Origin: Agreia sp. VKM Ac-1783
GTDB lineage: Bacteria; Actinomycetota; Actinomycetes; Actinomycetales; Microbacteriaceae
Assembly (NCBI RefSeq): GCF_900177765.1
Contig: NZ_FXWI01000003.1
Location: 62,001-126,000, forward strand
Reading direction: 5' to 3'
DNA: 64,000 nucleotides
This document shows, piece by piece, positions 1 through 9,027 of the stretch. The notes below the pieces were generated by a model. It searched no databases and was not told where the DNA came from. It worked only from the letters and a program-made list of their open reading frames with translations. A program made the position numbers and the translations under genes. The first letter of the stretch is position 1; each line of letters opens with the position of its first letter.

Positions 1-1
1 A

Positions 2-1183
2 GAGCTGGCCCAACTCGAGACCCGAGACAACGGCAAGCCGATCGAGCGCTCACGAGCAGACACCGCGACCTCGGCCCGCGTCTTCCGCTACTACGCGGGA
101 GCTCCCTCGCGCCTGACCGGGTCGGTGATTCCGATCGACGGCGGCCAGCACCACGTCTACACGACCCTGGAGCCGGTGGGCGTCGCGGCGCTCATTCTGC
201 CGTGGAACTTTCCGATCATGACCGCGAGCTTCAAGGTCGCGCCGGCGCTCGCTGCGGGGTGCACGATCATCGTGAAGCCCGCCGAGCAGACGCCGGTGAC
301 CATGCTGCGGCTGGCGGCGATCTGCGAAGAGGCGGGAGTGCCCTCCGGCGTCGTGCAGGTGCTGACCGGCGACGGGCGGGTCGGCGCGGCGCTCACGGCG
401 CATCCGGGTGTCGACAAGGTCTCGTTCACCGGAAGCACGGAGGTGGGCCGCAAGGTCATGACCGCGGCCAGCGCCGACTTCAAGCGGCTCACGCTCGAGC
501 TCGGTGGCAAGAGCCCCAACATCGTCTTCGAAGACGCCGACCTCGACGCGGCCGTGCTCACGACGATGCGCGCCTCGTTCGGGCACTCCGGCCAGATGTG
601 CACCGCCGGCAGCCGACTGCTCGTGCAGCGCTCGATTCTCGAGGAGGCCACGAAACGGCTTGCGGATGCCGTGGGCCGAGTGCCGCTCGGCGATGGCCTC
701 GCGGGCGGCGTGACGGTCGGGCCGCTCGTATCGGAGGAGCAGAGGCAGCAGGTGCTCGGCTACATCGCGCGCGGACAGGAGGAGGGGGCGACGGTCGCCG
801 TCGGCGGCGGCGTGCCCGACCGCGCGGGCTACTACGTGGAACCCACGCTCTTCACCGGCGTCACCAACGACATGACGATCGCCCGCGAGGAGATCTTCGG
901 ACCGGTCGTGGGGATCATCCCGTTCGACGACGAAGACGAGGCCGTGGCGATCGCCAACGATCAGAGCTACGGGTTGGCGGCCGGCGTGTGGACACGTGAC
1001 CTCGCCCGGGCGCACCGTATGGGTCAGCGGCTTCGGGCTGGAACGGTCTGGGTGAACACGTACAACGTCTTCGACCCGGCGCTGTCGTTCGGCGGTGTGG
1101 GAGAGTCTGGTCTCGGCCGGGATCTCGGCGAGGAAGCCCTTCGCTCGTTCTGCGAGTCGAAGAGCGTGGTCATCGCGCTCTGA
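2..1183 (+). CDS. Aldehyde dehydrogenase, 5' end outside window
   Basis: NAD(P)-dependent aldehyde dehydrogenase superfamily enzyme oxidising an aldehyde to its acid in the cytoplasm. The reading frame is open from base 2, so the N-terminus lies before the window; about 393 residues are visible. The general-base motif LELGGKSP has its Glu at visible residue 166, and the catalytic Cys in GQMCTAG is at residue 200. The 34-residue spacing equals the family's Glu268-Cys302 spacing. The cofactor-fold segment FTGSTEVGRKV and the C-terminal FGGVGESGLGRD are also present. It lies beside two amine-oxidising enzymes, so it probably takes an amino-aldehyde they produce; that substrate is inference. Confidence 0.93.
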   Translation, partial: ELAQLETRDNGKPIERSRADTATSARVFRYYAGAPSRLTGSVIPIDGGQHHVYTTLEPVGVAALILPWNFPIMTASFKVAPALAAGCTIIVKPAEQTPVTMLRLAAICEEAGVPSGVVQVLTGDGRVGAALTAHPGVDKVSFTGSTEVGRKVMTAASADFKRLTLELGGKSPNIVFEDADLDAAVLTTMRASFGHSGQMCTAGSRLLVQRSILEEATKRLADAVGRVPLGDGLAGGVTVGPLVSEEQRQQVLGYIARGQEEGATVAVGGGVPDRAGYYVEPTLFTGVTNDMTIAREEIFGPVVGIIPFDDEDEAVAIANDQSYGLAAGVWTRDLARAHRMGQRLRAGTVWVNTYNVFDPALSFGGVGESGLGRDLGEEALRSFCESKSVVIAL

Positions 1184-1192
1184 GCGGCTTCT

Positions 1193-1287
1193 GCGCTGAT
1201 CGAGTAGCGGCGCGAGGAACGAGCCCGCGTATCGAGATCACTCCTGATGTGGTCTCGATACGCTCGTTCCTCGCTACTCGACCAGCG
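1193..1287. repeat. Intergenic palindromic repeat, family A
   Basis: A long imperfect inverted repeat. The left arm begins CTGATCGAGTAGCG and contains GTATCGAGATCAC; the right arm reads GTGGTCTCGATACGC and ends CTACTCGACCAGCG. Near copies lie at 21856, 33881 and 47131, with partial copies near 47248, 52553 and 55792. It sits between convergent genes and could form a transcript-end hairpin. Confidence 0.85.
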
Positions 1288-1322
1288 AGAAGGGTTGAGA
1301 TCGCTGCCCTGACTCTCCGTGC

Positions 1323-2540
1323 TCAGACGAGCGGCGGCTCCACCGCGGGCACCGGCTCGGCCCTTCCGTCGCGGCGTTGACGCAGGATGCCTATGGCGGC
1401 GAGTTGCAGAACGGCGAGGATTGCCAGCGCGGCACTCGAGCCGAAGTGCATCACCAGGAGGCCGCCGAGCAGCGAGCCCGCGGCGTAGCCGGCACTGGTG
1501 AATGCCGAGAACACACCGACCCCGGTCGCCCGTGCGGCGGCGGGCAGTCGTTGAGTCGATAGCAGGGTGAGCGCCGGAAACAGGGGCGAGTAGCCGACCC
1601 CGATCAACACCGCTCCGAGCGTCGCCACCCCGAAGTCTCCCGCTAGCGCGAGCACCCCCAGGCCAGCGGCGAGCACGACCAGGCTGGCCCGTGCAGTGAT
1701 CGTCGCCCCGATCCTGTCGGGCAGTCCGCCGAGAAGCAGCCGCGCTCCGACAACACTCAGCGCGAAGACGGTGAAGACATTCGCCGCACCCCACAGACCT
1801 TGGGAGTCGACGCCGCGGGCCACAAGATGCGGAATCAGGAAGGCGATGAGGAAGCCCTCTCCGGCCCAGGCGATGAATCCAACGCTGCCGGGTCGAGCGA
1901 CGGAGGTGAGTACCGTGCTCGCGCCGGATGCTCTGCCCTCGCGACCTCTCGCCATCCGGTGCTGCGATCTGCCGTCGCGCGCCAGCATGGCCAAGCCGAG
2001 GCCGGCGAGCTGCACGGCGATGGCGATGCCCCAGACTGCTCGATGACCGAACGATTGCAGGAGGTTCTCGCCGAGTACCGGGCCGAGCGCCAGTCCGACC
2101 CAGACGCTGAGCCCGAAGAAGCTGAGGGCACGCCCGCGTTCACCGGCGGGAGCCTCGGCGACGACCCAGGCGGTGAGGGCCGTGGCCACGGCGGCGTTGC
2201 CCGCGCCGAAAACGACGCGGCTCACTGCGAGGCTGGACACGCTGAGCATGACGAGCACCAGTGCCAGACCGACGGCGCTGAGCAGGGCGGCTACGAGAAT
2301 CACCCGTCGCGCGCCCCAGCGATCGGTCAGTACCCCGGCGAGCGGCATCGCGATGATCGAGGCGAATGCGGCCAGAGAGACCAGCAGTCCTGCGAGGGCG
2401 GGGTCCGCGCCCAGCTGCTCCTGCGCAAGGCGGGGGATGACCGGTGTGGTGGCGCCGTTGACGATGTGACCCGCCGTCGACGCCAGGACCAGCGTCCAGA
2501 ATGCGACGCCCTTCGTTCCGGTGGTGGCGAGCGGTCTCAC
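1323..2540 (-). CDS. MFS transporter
   Basis: Major facilitator superfamily permease of about 405 residues with roughly 12 hydrophobic segments. The loop after TM2 has the MFS signature LTDRWGARRV. The proposed GTG start at 2540 forms a GTGA overlap with the ridA stop, implying translational coupling. A more upstream GTG at 2579 would add 13 residues but overlap ridA by 43 bp with no clear ribosome site. Being co-transcribed with ridA downstream of a GntR-type operator, it probably imports or exports the substrate of the catabolic cluster or a product of it. Direction and substrate cannot be read from the sequence. Confidence 0.88.
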   Translation of the reverse strand: MRPLATTGTKGVAFWTLVLASTAGHIVNGATTPVIPRLAQEQLGADPALAGLLVSLAAFASIIAMPLAGVLTDRWGARRVILVAALLSAVGLALVLVMLSVSSLAVSRVVFGAGNAAVATALTAWVVAEAPAGERGRALSFFGLSVWVGLALGPVLGENLLQSFGHRAVWGIAIAVQLAGLGLAMLARDGRSQHRMARGREGRASGASTVLTSVARPGSVGFIAWAGEGFLIAFLIPHLVARGVDSQGLWGAANVFTVFALSVVGARLLLGGLPDRIGATITARASLVVLAAGLGVLALAGDFGVATLGAVLIGVGYSPLFPALTLLSTQRLPAAARATGVGVFSAFTSAGYAAGSLLGGLLVMHFGSSAALAILAVLQLAAIGILRQRRDGRAEPVPAVEPPLV

Positions 2541-3043
2541 TCTGCGGTTCGAAGCGGGCGGCACTCGAGGCTCAGCCACAGTTCGAAGCAGGCGTTCCGA
2601 GACAGGGCGGTGGCTCCGATCGAGGCGCGTCCCATGCGGCCGACCTCCGGGCCGAACACGTCGAAGAGCAGGTCGCTCGCCGCGTTGGACACCTCATTGA
2701 GGCGCGTGAAACCCGGAGGGCACAGAACAAAGCAGAGTCCGCGCGACAGGGCGACGACCTCGTCGAGGCTGCCGAGGGCGTATCGGATCATTCCGAGAGC
2801 ATTGACTGCGGTGTAGCGAGCGGCCTCCTGTGCCTCGGCGAGCGAGATGTCGACATCGACGTGTCCGGGGTGCAGCAGCTCGCCGCTGCGCGATTCCGGC
2901 GTGATGCCGCTGAGTTCGAGCAGATCGCCGGTGCGGTGGAATGCCCGCAAAGAGCTGCCGTAGCGCCCTCCGTAGGGCGGGTTGGAGTAGTCGGGGATCT
3001 CGAGACCGAGTTCCTGCGCTCGTGCTTCGGCGGAGTGAGTCAT
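2537..3043 (-). CDS. ridA: RidA/YjgF family protein
   Basis: Protein of 168 residues in the Rid (YjgF/YER057c/UK114) family, whose members hydrolyse reactive enamine/imine intermediates made by PLP enzymes and amine oxidases. The segments DLLELSGITPE and AVNALGMIRYALGSLDEVV fit the family. The C-terminal part is LFDVFGPEVGRMGRASIGATAL, where the RidA-type arginine lies in GRASIGA. ATG 3043 is chosen because GAGGAC lies 5 bp upstream; an in-frame extension to 3214 would run through the shared operator region. It is divergent from a PLP aminotransferase and amine oxidases that could generate imines, which explains its presence. The longer-than-usual N-terminus resembles the YjgH/YoaB-like subgroups. 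Confidence 0.9.
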   Translation of the reverse strand: MTHSAEARAQELGLEIPDYSNPPYGGRYGSSLRAFHRTGDLLELSGITPESRSGELLHPGHVDVDISLAEAQEAARYTAVNALGMIRYALGSLDEVVALSRGLCFVLCPPGFTRLNEVSNAASDLLFDVFGPEVGRMGRASIGATALSRNACFELWLSLECRPLRTAE

Positions 3044-3066
3044 CGTTTGTCCTCGCGCTAGCTTAA

Positions 3067-3097
3067 TTGGATACAACCACATTAGTATGGGATCCAT
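3067..3097. promoter_or_regulatory. Candidate GntR operator pair (ridA / aminotransferase)
   Basis: Two boxes related to TTGGATCCAA lie 21 bp apart: TTGGATACAA at 3067-3076 and TGGGATCCAT at 3088-3097. They sit between the divergent ridA (start 3043) and aminotransferase (start 3138) genes. The same arrangement recurs before four other transcription units in this cluster. Confidence 0.65.
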
Positions 3098-3137
3098 TAT
3101 GCACCTTCCCGGGGTGCCGACCAGGAAGGACCCGCGG

Positions 3138-4379
3138 ATGACGATCGGTCTCGAAGGCGGAGCCACCCTTGCGGCAACAGGCATCGTGGACGTCGCCTCG
3201 GAGCGTTCGCGCACCGTGGGATCGGCCGGTCGCCACTACTTCAACGCGGCCGGGGCCGGACTGATGAGCGACGACGTGGTCGAGGCCATGGTGACGCATC
3301 TTCGTCTCGAGCAACGGGTCGGCGGCTACGAGGCTGCGACCCGCCGGGCCGACGATCTGGCCGATGTCTACGAGGCCGCGGCGACGCTCCTGGGGGCCTC
3401 GGCCCACGAGATCGCGTGCTTCGACAGCGCGACGACTGCTCTGAGGTCACTGTTCGACGCCCTGCGGCTGGAAGAGGGCGACACGGTCATCGCTCCGCGT
3501 TCCAGCTATGTGAGTCAGGCTCTGCGGCTGCTCGCCCTCAAGCGCTACAGCGGCGTGAAACTCGAGGTCATTCCGACAGATGCGACGGGTGCGATGGATC
3601 TGCAGGCGCTCGACGACGCCCTGGCCGCCGCGCCCGGACGCTCGGTGATCAGCGCCGTGCACATTCCCACCTCGTCGGGACTCGTCGAGCCGGTGGCGCA
3701 GATCAGCGCGCTGGGTCGTCGGTTCGGCGCCATCACCGTTCTCGATGCCACCCAGTCGGTCGGGCATCTCGATATCGACGTGAGCGCACTCGACATCGAC
3801 GCTCTCGTCACGACCGGACGCAAGTACCTTCGCGGGCCGAGAGGAACAGGGCTGGCTTATGTGCGTTCGGGCATGCTCGACGGACTGGGTGGCTGGGCCC
3901 CCGACGTGCGAGGCTCGGTCTGGACCAGCGCGGAGGAGTGGACCATGGATGCAGGCGCGCGCCAGCTCGAGACGTGGGAATCGTCTGTGGCCGCCCGCCT
4001 CGGCCTGGGTGTCGCGTTGAACGAGGCGCTCGCCCGCGGTCAGGCCGCGACAGAAGCTCACCTCGTCGGCTTCGGCGCTCGACTCCGCGAGGGACTCGCG
4101 GCCATCGACGGCGTCGAGCTCGCCGATCCGCCCGCCTCGCCGTCTGGACTCGTCACCTTCACCGTGCGCGGCATCGCGGGCAAACAGGTCAGCACTCTTT
4201 TGCGCGAGGCCCGCATCGACTCCATCGCGGTTCCCGCCAGCCACGCCCAATGGGATCTCGGCGCTCGCGGCATCGCCAGCGTCGTGCGCGTCTCCCCCCA
4301 CGTGTACAACGACGACGCCGACGCCGCGGCGCTGCTCGAGCGCGTCGCAGACATCGCCCGCGCCGGGGGTGTTCGATGA
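3138..4379 (+). CDS. Class V aminotransferase-like PLP enzyme
   Basis: 413-residue PLP-dependent fold-type I enzyme of the aminotransferase V / cysteine desulfurase group. The PLP-binding Asp lies in TVLDATQSVGH and the Schiff-base Lys is K229 in TTGRKYLRGPRG. The N-terminus YFNAAGAGLMS matches the family's FNAAG substrate-loop region. ATG 3138 is chosen because AAGGA precedes it by 7 bp; an upstream in-frame ATG at 3087 would lie inside the operator. The gene overlaps the next one by ATGA. In this setting a lyase, deaminase or epimerase activity on an amino acid is as likely as sulfur mobilisation, and no SUF/ISC genes are nearby. Family assignment is firm; the reaction is not. Confidence 0.88.
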   Translation: MTIGLEGGATLAATGIVDVASERSRTVGSAGRHYFNAAGAGLMSDDVVEAMVTHLRLEQRVGGYEAATRRADDLADVYEAAATLLGASAHEIACFDSATTALRSLFDALRLEEGDTVIAPRSSYVSQALRLLALKRYSGVKLEVIPTDATGAMDLQALDDALAAAPGRSVISAVHIPTSSGLVEPVAQISALGRRFGAITVLDATQSVGHLDIDVSALDIDALVTTGRKYLRGPRGTGLAYVRSGMLDGLGGWAPDVRGSVWTSAEEWTMDAGARQLETWESSVAARLGLGVALNEALARGQAATEAHLVGFGARLREGLAAIDGVELADPPASPSGLVTFTVRGIAGKQVSTLLREARIDSIAVPASHAQWDLGARGIASVVRVSPHVYNDDADAAALLERVADIARAGGVR

Positions 4380-5467
4380 CCGTTCGCGACGCGGTCGTGC
4401 TCGGCCTCGGCATCCATGGCTCCGCATCCGTGCTCGAGCTCGCGAATCGCGGTCTCGATGTGGTGGGCGTCGAGCAGTTCGGTGCGGCGCACTCGCGCGG
4501 GTCGTCGCACGGCGCGACCCGCATGATCCGACGCGCCTACCCGCATCCGGTCTGGAACGCCCTCGTCGAGCGCGCGTATCTCGGCTGGGATCGCTGGGCT
4601 CTCGCCGCCGGGCGGTCATTCGTGGAGACGACCGGCGGCCTGTACGCGCACCGCGGTGCGCAGTCGCTGCAGGGCGGTCGCAGCGCGCCGGTGGAGCCGG
4701 GAGATCTCGTCGACGTCGCCCCCTCGTTCCGGCCGCCGACCGACCACGGCGTGGTCCATGACCCCGACGCGGGTGTCATCGACGCGGCGGGTGCTCTCGC
4801 CTACGCCCACAGCGCGGCGCGTGCGAGGGGAGCCGAACTGCGCTTCGACGAGGCAGTGGAAGGCTGGACGATCGACGACGGCATCGTGACCGTGCACACC
4901 TCGTCGGGCACGATCCGAACCCGTCGACTCGTTCTCGCCGGGGGTGCATGGGCATCGAGACTCGTGCCGAGCGCTGCGCGCTTCTTCGAGGTGTGGCGCA
5001 TCGTCACCCTCACCGTTCCCGCGGGTCAGGCCGTCGCCCAGCCTCCCGCCCTCGGGTGTTTCTCGGTAGATCTGCCGGAGGGACTCGTGTTCGGCCTGCC
5101 CGAGGCATCCGGTTCAGGGGCCAAGGTCGGCATCGACGCGGGCCCGGTCTGGGACCCGGATGTGCCGGTCGCAGCGCCCACGGAGGCCGAGACGCTGCAC
5201 CTCGCCGGCCTACTGCGATCGTACGTGCCGGGCATCGACACCACCGGAGGCGAGGCCGTCGCTTGTCTCTACACGATGACGCCCGACAAGCGCTTCGTCG
5301 TCGGAGCGCTGCCGGGGTCGCCCGAGATTCTCATCGCGGCGGCCTGCTCCGGCCACGGATTCAAGTTCGGCCCGGCTATCGGCGAGGCTGTCGCCGACCT
5401 GGTCACCCAGGTCGCGCGACCCGATCTCGACTTCCTCAGCCCAGCCCGCATGGAGGCTCTCGTATGA
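4376..5467 (+). CDS. FAD-dependent amine oxidase (sarcosine oxidase / SolA-like)
   Basis: 363-residue DAO-superfamily flavoprotein resembling monomeric sarcosine oxidase and N-methyltryptophan oxidase. The N-terminal dinucleotide fold VVLGLGIHGSASVLELA leads to the family segment GSSHGATRMIRRAY. C297 in ACLYTMTPDKRF corresponds to the cysteine that carries covalent FAD in monomeric sarcosine oxidases. The C-terminus has GHGFKFGPAIGE, which contacts the flavin. Its reaction would be oxidative removal of an N-alkyl or amino group with release of H2O2 and an aldehyde or imine. ATGA overlaps at both ends couple it to the upstream PLP enzyme and downstream GGT-like gene. Substrate unknown. Confidence 0.88.
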   Translation: MTVRDAVVLGLGIHGSASVLELANRGLDVVGVEQFGAAHSRGSSHGATRMIRRAYPHPVWNALVERAYLGWDRWALAAGRSFVETTGGLYAHRGAQSLQGGRSAPVEPGDLVDVAPSFRPPTDHGVVHDPDAGVIDAAGALAYAHSAARARGAELRFDEAVEGWTIDDGIVTVHTSSGTIRTRRLVLAGGAWASRLVPSAARFFEVWRIVTLTVPAGQAVAQPPALGCFSVDLPEGLVFGLPEASGSGAKVGIDAGPVWDPDVPVAAPTEAETLHLAGLLRSYVPGIDTTGGEAVACLYTMTPDKRFVVGALPGSPEILIAAACSGHGFKFGPAIGEAVADLVTQVARPDLDFLSPARMEALV

Positions 5468-6996
5468 CATCGATGCCCGAGCATCAGCCCGCCCGACGCA
5501 TCGCCGTGGCCGCCCCGCACCCGGCCGCGCTCGACGCGGCATCCGAGGCGATCGCGGCGGGAGGCAACGCGATCGACGCGGCCCTCGCCGCCGCCGCCAT
5601 GCTCACGGTCGTCTATCCGCACCAGTGCTCTATCGGCGGTGATCTCGTGGCGCTCGTGCGGCGCCCCGGCCTCGGTGTGACCTCGGTGGTCTCGGTGGGT
5701 GCGGCTCCCGCCGCCGTCGACGTTGCCGCTCTTGCCCGCGAAGAACGGATGCCCAAACAGGGTGCGCAGACCGTCACCGTTCCCGGGGTGGTCGCCGGAT
5801 GGCGGGCTCTCGATGGGCTCGGCTCGCGGCTGGGCCTTGCGGCTCCGCTTCGTTCCGCCGCCCGCCGCGCAGAAGAGGGCTTCGCCGTCTCTGCCGGCCT
5901 GGCGCGTGCCATCGCGATCCGCACCTACGAGCTGCTGGCCGACGAGGGCATGCGCGGAGTCTTCGGTACGCCAGACGGCGGCCTCGTGGTCGAGGGCGAT
6001 CGCATCGTGCAGCCGGCGCTCGCGGCAACCCTGCAACAGCTCGCGGTCGATCCCGGCGCCATGTACAGCGGAAGCGTCGGCGCATCGATCGCAGCGCGAC
6101 TGCGTGCCCTCGGAGGTGCACACAGCGAAGACGACTTTGCGGCCCACGAGGCGGAACTGCTCGAACCCGTCGAGGCGGCGACGGGCGGTGTGCGCTGGTG
6201 GGTGGCCCCGCCGCCCACTCAAGGGATCGTTCTCCTCGGCATCCTTCCCGAGGCGCTCGGCGGCGATGTCGCCGAGCTCGTGGCCTCCGTGCACGACGCC
6301 GCCCTGGTTCGGCAGTCGCAGCTCGGAGACCCGCGCGGTGGCCCTATCGACGTCGACGCCATGCTGGCCCCGCGCGAGCATCGGCAGACGGGATCGCTTC
6401 CTCGGGCCGGGCGAGCGCTGGGCGATACGGTGGCCGTCACGGCCGCAGACAGCGACGGAACCGTCGTGACCCTCATTCAGAGCGTGTATCAGCTCTTCGG
6501 TTCGGGCATCCTCGACCCGGCCACAGGCGTGGTGCTGCACAATCGGGGCTCGGCGTTCAGCACCGACCCCGCGCATCCCGGCCGGATCGGACCCGGTCTC
6601 AGGCCACCACACACACTGCTGCCGGTGATCGCCGAAACCGACGACCTCGTGCTGGGACTCGGCTGCCAGGGAGGCAGCGCTCAGCCCTGGATCCTCGCGC
6701 AGGTCGTTGCAGAGCTCCTCGACTCTTCCGCCGATCCGGCCGCAACCCTCGGCAGATCGCGCTTCGTCATCGGTGCCCGCGACCTGGGATACGAGGTGAT
6801 GACTCTCGTCGCGGAGCCCGGACTGCCCGCGGCGGAGGCGGCCGCGGGTGCCCGGGGACTGCCCGTCGTCACCACCCAGGGTCGGATCGACGACGCCGGC
6901 CATGTTCAGGCCGTGCGCCTGCAAGCGGACGGGCGCCTCGATGCCGCGAGCGATCCACGCGCCGACGGGCGTGCCACCGTCTTCGACGCTCTCTGA
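5464..6996 (+). CDS. Gamma-glutamyltransferase-like Ntn hydrolase
   Basis: 510-residue member of the gamma-glutamyltranspeptidase family. Early residues AGGNAIDAALAAAAML and HQCSIGGDLVAL match the conserved start of GGT. The predicted autocleavage/nucleophile residue is T322 in LGDTVAVTAADSDGT, followed by the small-subunit segment LFGSGILDPATGV. The nucleophile lies in a TxxVT context rather than the usual TTHxSV, so substrate use may be atypical. No signal peptide is visible, unlike many periplasmic or secreted GGTs, so a cytoplasmic amide hydrolase role is likely. The start overlaps the previous stop (ATGA). It may remove a gamma-glutamyl group from an amine, which would fit the adjacent amine oxidases; that is inference. 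Confidence 0.87.
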   Translation: MTSMPEHQPARRIAVAAPHPAALDAASEAIAAGGNAIDAALAAAAMLTVVYPHQCSIGGDLVALVRRPGLGVTSVVSVGAAPAAVDVAALAREERMPKQGAQTVTVPGVVAGWRALDGLGSRLGLAAPLRSAARRAEEGFAVSAGLARAIAIRTYELLADEGMRGVFGTPDGGLVVEGDRIVQPALAATLQQLAVDPGAMYSGSVGASIAARLRALGGAHSEDDFAAHEAELLEPVEAATGGVRWWVAPPPTQGIVLLGILPEALGGDVAELVASVHDAALVRQSQLGDPRGGPIDVDAMLAPREHRQTGSLPRAGRALGDTVAVTAADSDGTVVTLIQSVYQLFGSGILDPATGVVLHNRGSAFSTDPAHPGRIGPGLRPPHTLLPVIAETDDLVLGLGCQGGSAQPWILAQVVAELLDSSADPAATLGRSRFVIGARDLGYEVMTLVAEPGLPAAEAAAGARGLPVVTTQGRIDDAGHVQAVRLQADGRLDAASDPRADGRATVFDAL

Positions 6997-7026
6997 ACCA
7001 AACAACCTTACGACCCGAAGGAAGCC

Positions 7027-9027
7027 ATGAACAGCTCCGCTCACGTTCTCGACCCCCTTTCCTCTGCCGAGATCGCCTCGTTCGTCGCGGCCGTTCGTGC
7101 CAGCGACCGCATCGGCGAGCGCCCTCGATTCTGGGGCATCTCGCTCGACGAGGAGAAGGCGAAGGCTCTCAAGCCCGGCGAGGCGAGACCCGTGCGCCTC
7201 GTCGTGATGAACCCCGACGCGCACGCATCCTGGGAGGTGCGCGGCTGGACGGCGGGACCGAGCAGCGAAGCGATCGTCGAAGTGTGGTCCGACGTCGATC
7301 ACCGACGGCCCGGAGTCTCGAGCGACGAGGCCCGCCTGATCGCCCGGGCGGCGCTCGGTTCGCCGCTACTCGTCGAGGCGCTCGCGAAGCGCGGCATCAC
7401 AGACACCTCGCTGGTGTGGGTCGACCCCGAGTCGATCACCGGCTTCGTGCCCGACGACCTCGCAGAGCGCAGACTGAGCTGGGGCACCGTCTGGTACCGC
7501 GAATTCGCGGAAGACAACGGTTACGCCCGACCGGTGGCAGGGCTCGTGCCCATTCTCGACCTCGACACCCTCGAGGTGATCCGCATCGAGGATCACGGCG
7601 TGATTCCGATCAACAGCGAGACCGGCGTGTACACCTCGGGTACCTGGGGGCCCGACCGCACGGTGGCCCCGCTCGACATCGTTCAGCCGGAGGGACCGGG
7701 TTTCTCGATCGAGGGCCGCAAGGTCACGTGGCAGAACTGGTCGTTCCGCGTGGGATTCAGTCATCGCGAGGGGCTCGTGCTGCACGACGTGAGCTACCGA
7801 GACGGCGATGTCGAACGGCCCGTTCTCGACCGGGCGGCGGTCAACGAGATGTACGTGCCCTACCTCGACAGCGACCCGACCGCCTATCGCAAGAACTTCT
7901 TCGACTGGGGCGAGTACGGGGCAGGGCCGCTCACGGCGAGCCTCGAGCTCGGCTGTGACTGCCTCGGCGAGATCAGATACTTCGATGTGGAGTACCTCGA
8001 CGGCAACGGCGATCCGCAGACGATCGTCAATGGCATCTGCATCCACGAGGAGGACGACTCGATTCTCTGGAAGCACGTGAACACCCGCACCGGCAGCGCC
8101 GAGGTTCGCCGTAGCCGCCGACTGGTCATCTCGAGCTTCGCCACCGTGGCCAACTACGACTACGGCTTCTACTGGTCGCTCTATCAAGACGGATCCATCG
8201 AACTCGAGGTCAAGCTCACCGGCCTGATGTCGGTGTCGGGCATCGCCGACGGCGAGCGACCACGCTTCGGTCGCATGGTCGCGCCGAACGTGCAGGCGCC
8301 CACGCACCAGCACTACTTCGCGGTGCGCCTCGACATGGCGATCGACGGTGCCCGGAATCGCCTCGTTGAGGTGCACGCGGAACCCGAGCCCGACGAGACG
8401 CTCAATCCGTGGGGCAACGCCTGCATCGCCGTCGAGACGCCGATCTCCTCCGAGGCGCTCGGCGCCCGCCGAGCAGACCCCTCGAAGGCCCTGCACTGGA
8501 GGGTCGAGAGCGAATCCGCGCTCAATCGCTACGGCGACAGCACCGCATACCGCCTAGCCATCCAGAACACCGCTCAGTTGTACGCTCGCCCCGGCAGCGT
8601 CGTCGAGCGCAAGGCACCGTTCGTGGCTCAGCACCTGTGGGCCAGCGCCTTCGATCCCGAGCAGCGCTACATCGCCGGCGAATACCCCAACCAGGGCGAG
8701 CTCGGCGACGATGGCGTGCACGTGTGGCAGCGGGCCGACCGCTCGCTCGAGAACGAGCGGCTCGTGCTCTGGCCCGTGCTGGGAGTGCACCACTTTCCTC
8801 GGCCCGAGCAGTGGCCGATCATGCCGGTCGACCGCATCAGCCTGCGGCTCGAGCCCGATGGCTTTTTCGACCGCAATCCCTCACTCGACGTTCCTCCGTC
8901 TGCCGACTCCGATCACTGCGCCGCACCCTCGGCCGGCGGCGGCGGTCATGCGGATCATGCCCACCACGGAGCGCACGGCGGCACGGAGCACGCCGAGCAG
9001 CAACACGACCACGAGGGCGGCCGCTGA
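7027..9027 (+). CDS. Copper-containing primary-amine oxidase
   Basis: 666-residue copper amine oxidase that oxidises a primary amine to an aldehyde plus NH3 and H2O2. The topaquinone-forming Tyr is Y377 in the NYDYG motif. The catalytic base is D293 in FFDWGEYG. Copper ligands are H427 and H429 (THQHY) and probably H589 (GVHHFPRPE). AAGGAA precedes the ATG. Unusually, the last roughly 30 residues form a histidine-rich tail (HADHAHHGAHGG and more), suggestive of metal loading. No signal peptide is visible, as in the Arthrobacter histamine and phenylethylamine oxidases. It is coupled by TGATG to the amidase, and the aldehyde dehydrogenase upstream could take its product. Confidence 0.95.
   Translation: MNSSAHVLDPLSSAEIASFVAAVRASDRIGERPRFWGISLDEEKAKALKPGEARPVRLVVMNPDAHASWEVRGWTAGPSSEAIVEVWSDVDHRRPGVSSDEARLIARAALGSPLLVEALAKRGITDTSLVWVDPESITGFVPDDLAERRLSWGTVWYREFAEDNGYARPVAGLVPILDLDTLEVIRIEDHGVIPINSETGVYTSGTWGPDRTVAPLDIVQPEGPGFSIEGRKVTWQNWSFRVGFSHREGLVLHDVSYRDGDVERPVLDRAAVNEMYVPYLDSDPTAYRKNFFDWGEYGAGPLTASLELGCDCLGEIRYFDVEYLDGNGDPQTIVNGICIHEEDDSILWKHVNTRTGSAEVRRSRRLVISSFATVANYDYGFYWSLYQDGSIELEVKLTGLMSVSGIADGERPRFGRMVAPNVQAPTHQHYFAVRLDMAIDGARNRLVEVHAEPEPDETLNPWGNACIAVETPISSEALGARRADPSKALHWRVESESALNRYGDSTAYRLAIQNTAQLYARPGSVVERKAPFVAQHLWASAFDPEQRYIAGEYPNQGELGDDGVHVWQRADRSLENERLVLWPVLGVHHFPRPEQWPIMPVDRISLRLEPDGFFDRNPSLDVPPSADSDHCAAPSAGGGGHADHAHHGAHGGTEHAEQQHDHEGGR

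Noticed and set aside
5269-7302. 677-codon minus-strand frame opposite the GGT-like gene
   Set aside because: Shadow of a well-supported gene, with an unnatural Arg/His/Gly-rich composition.
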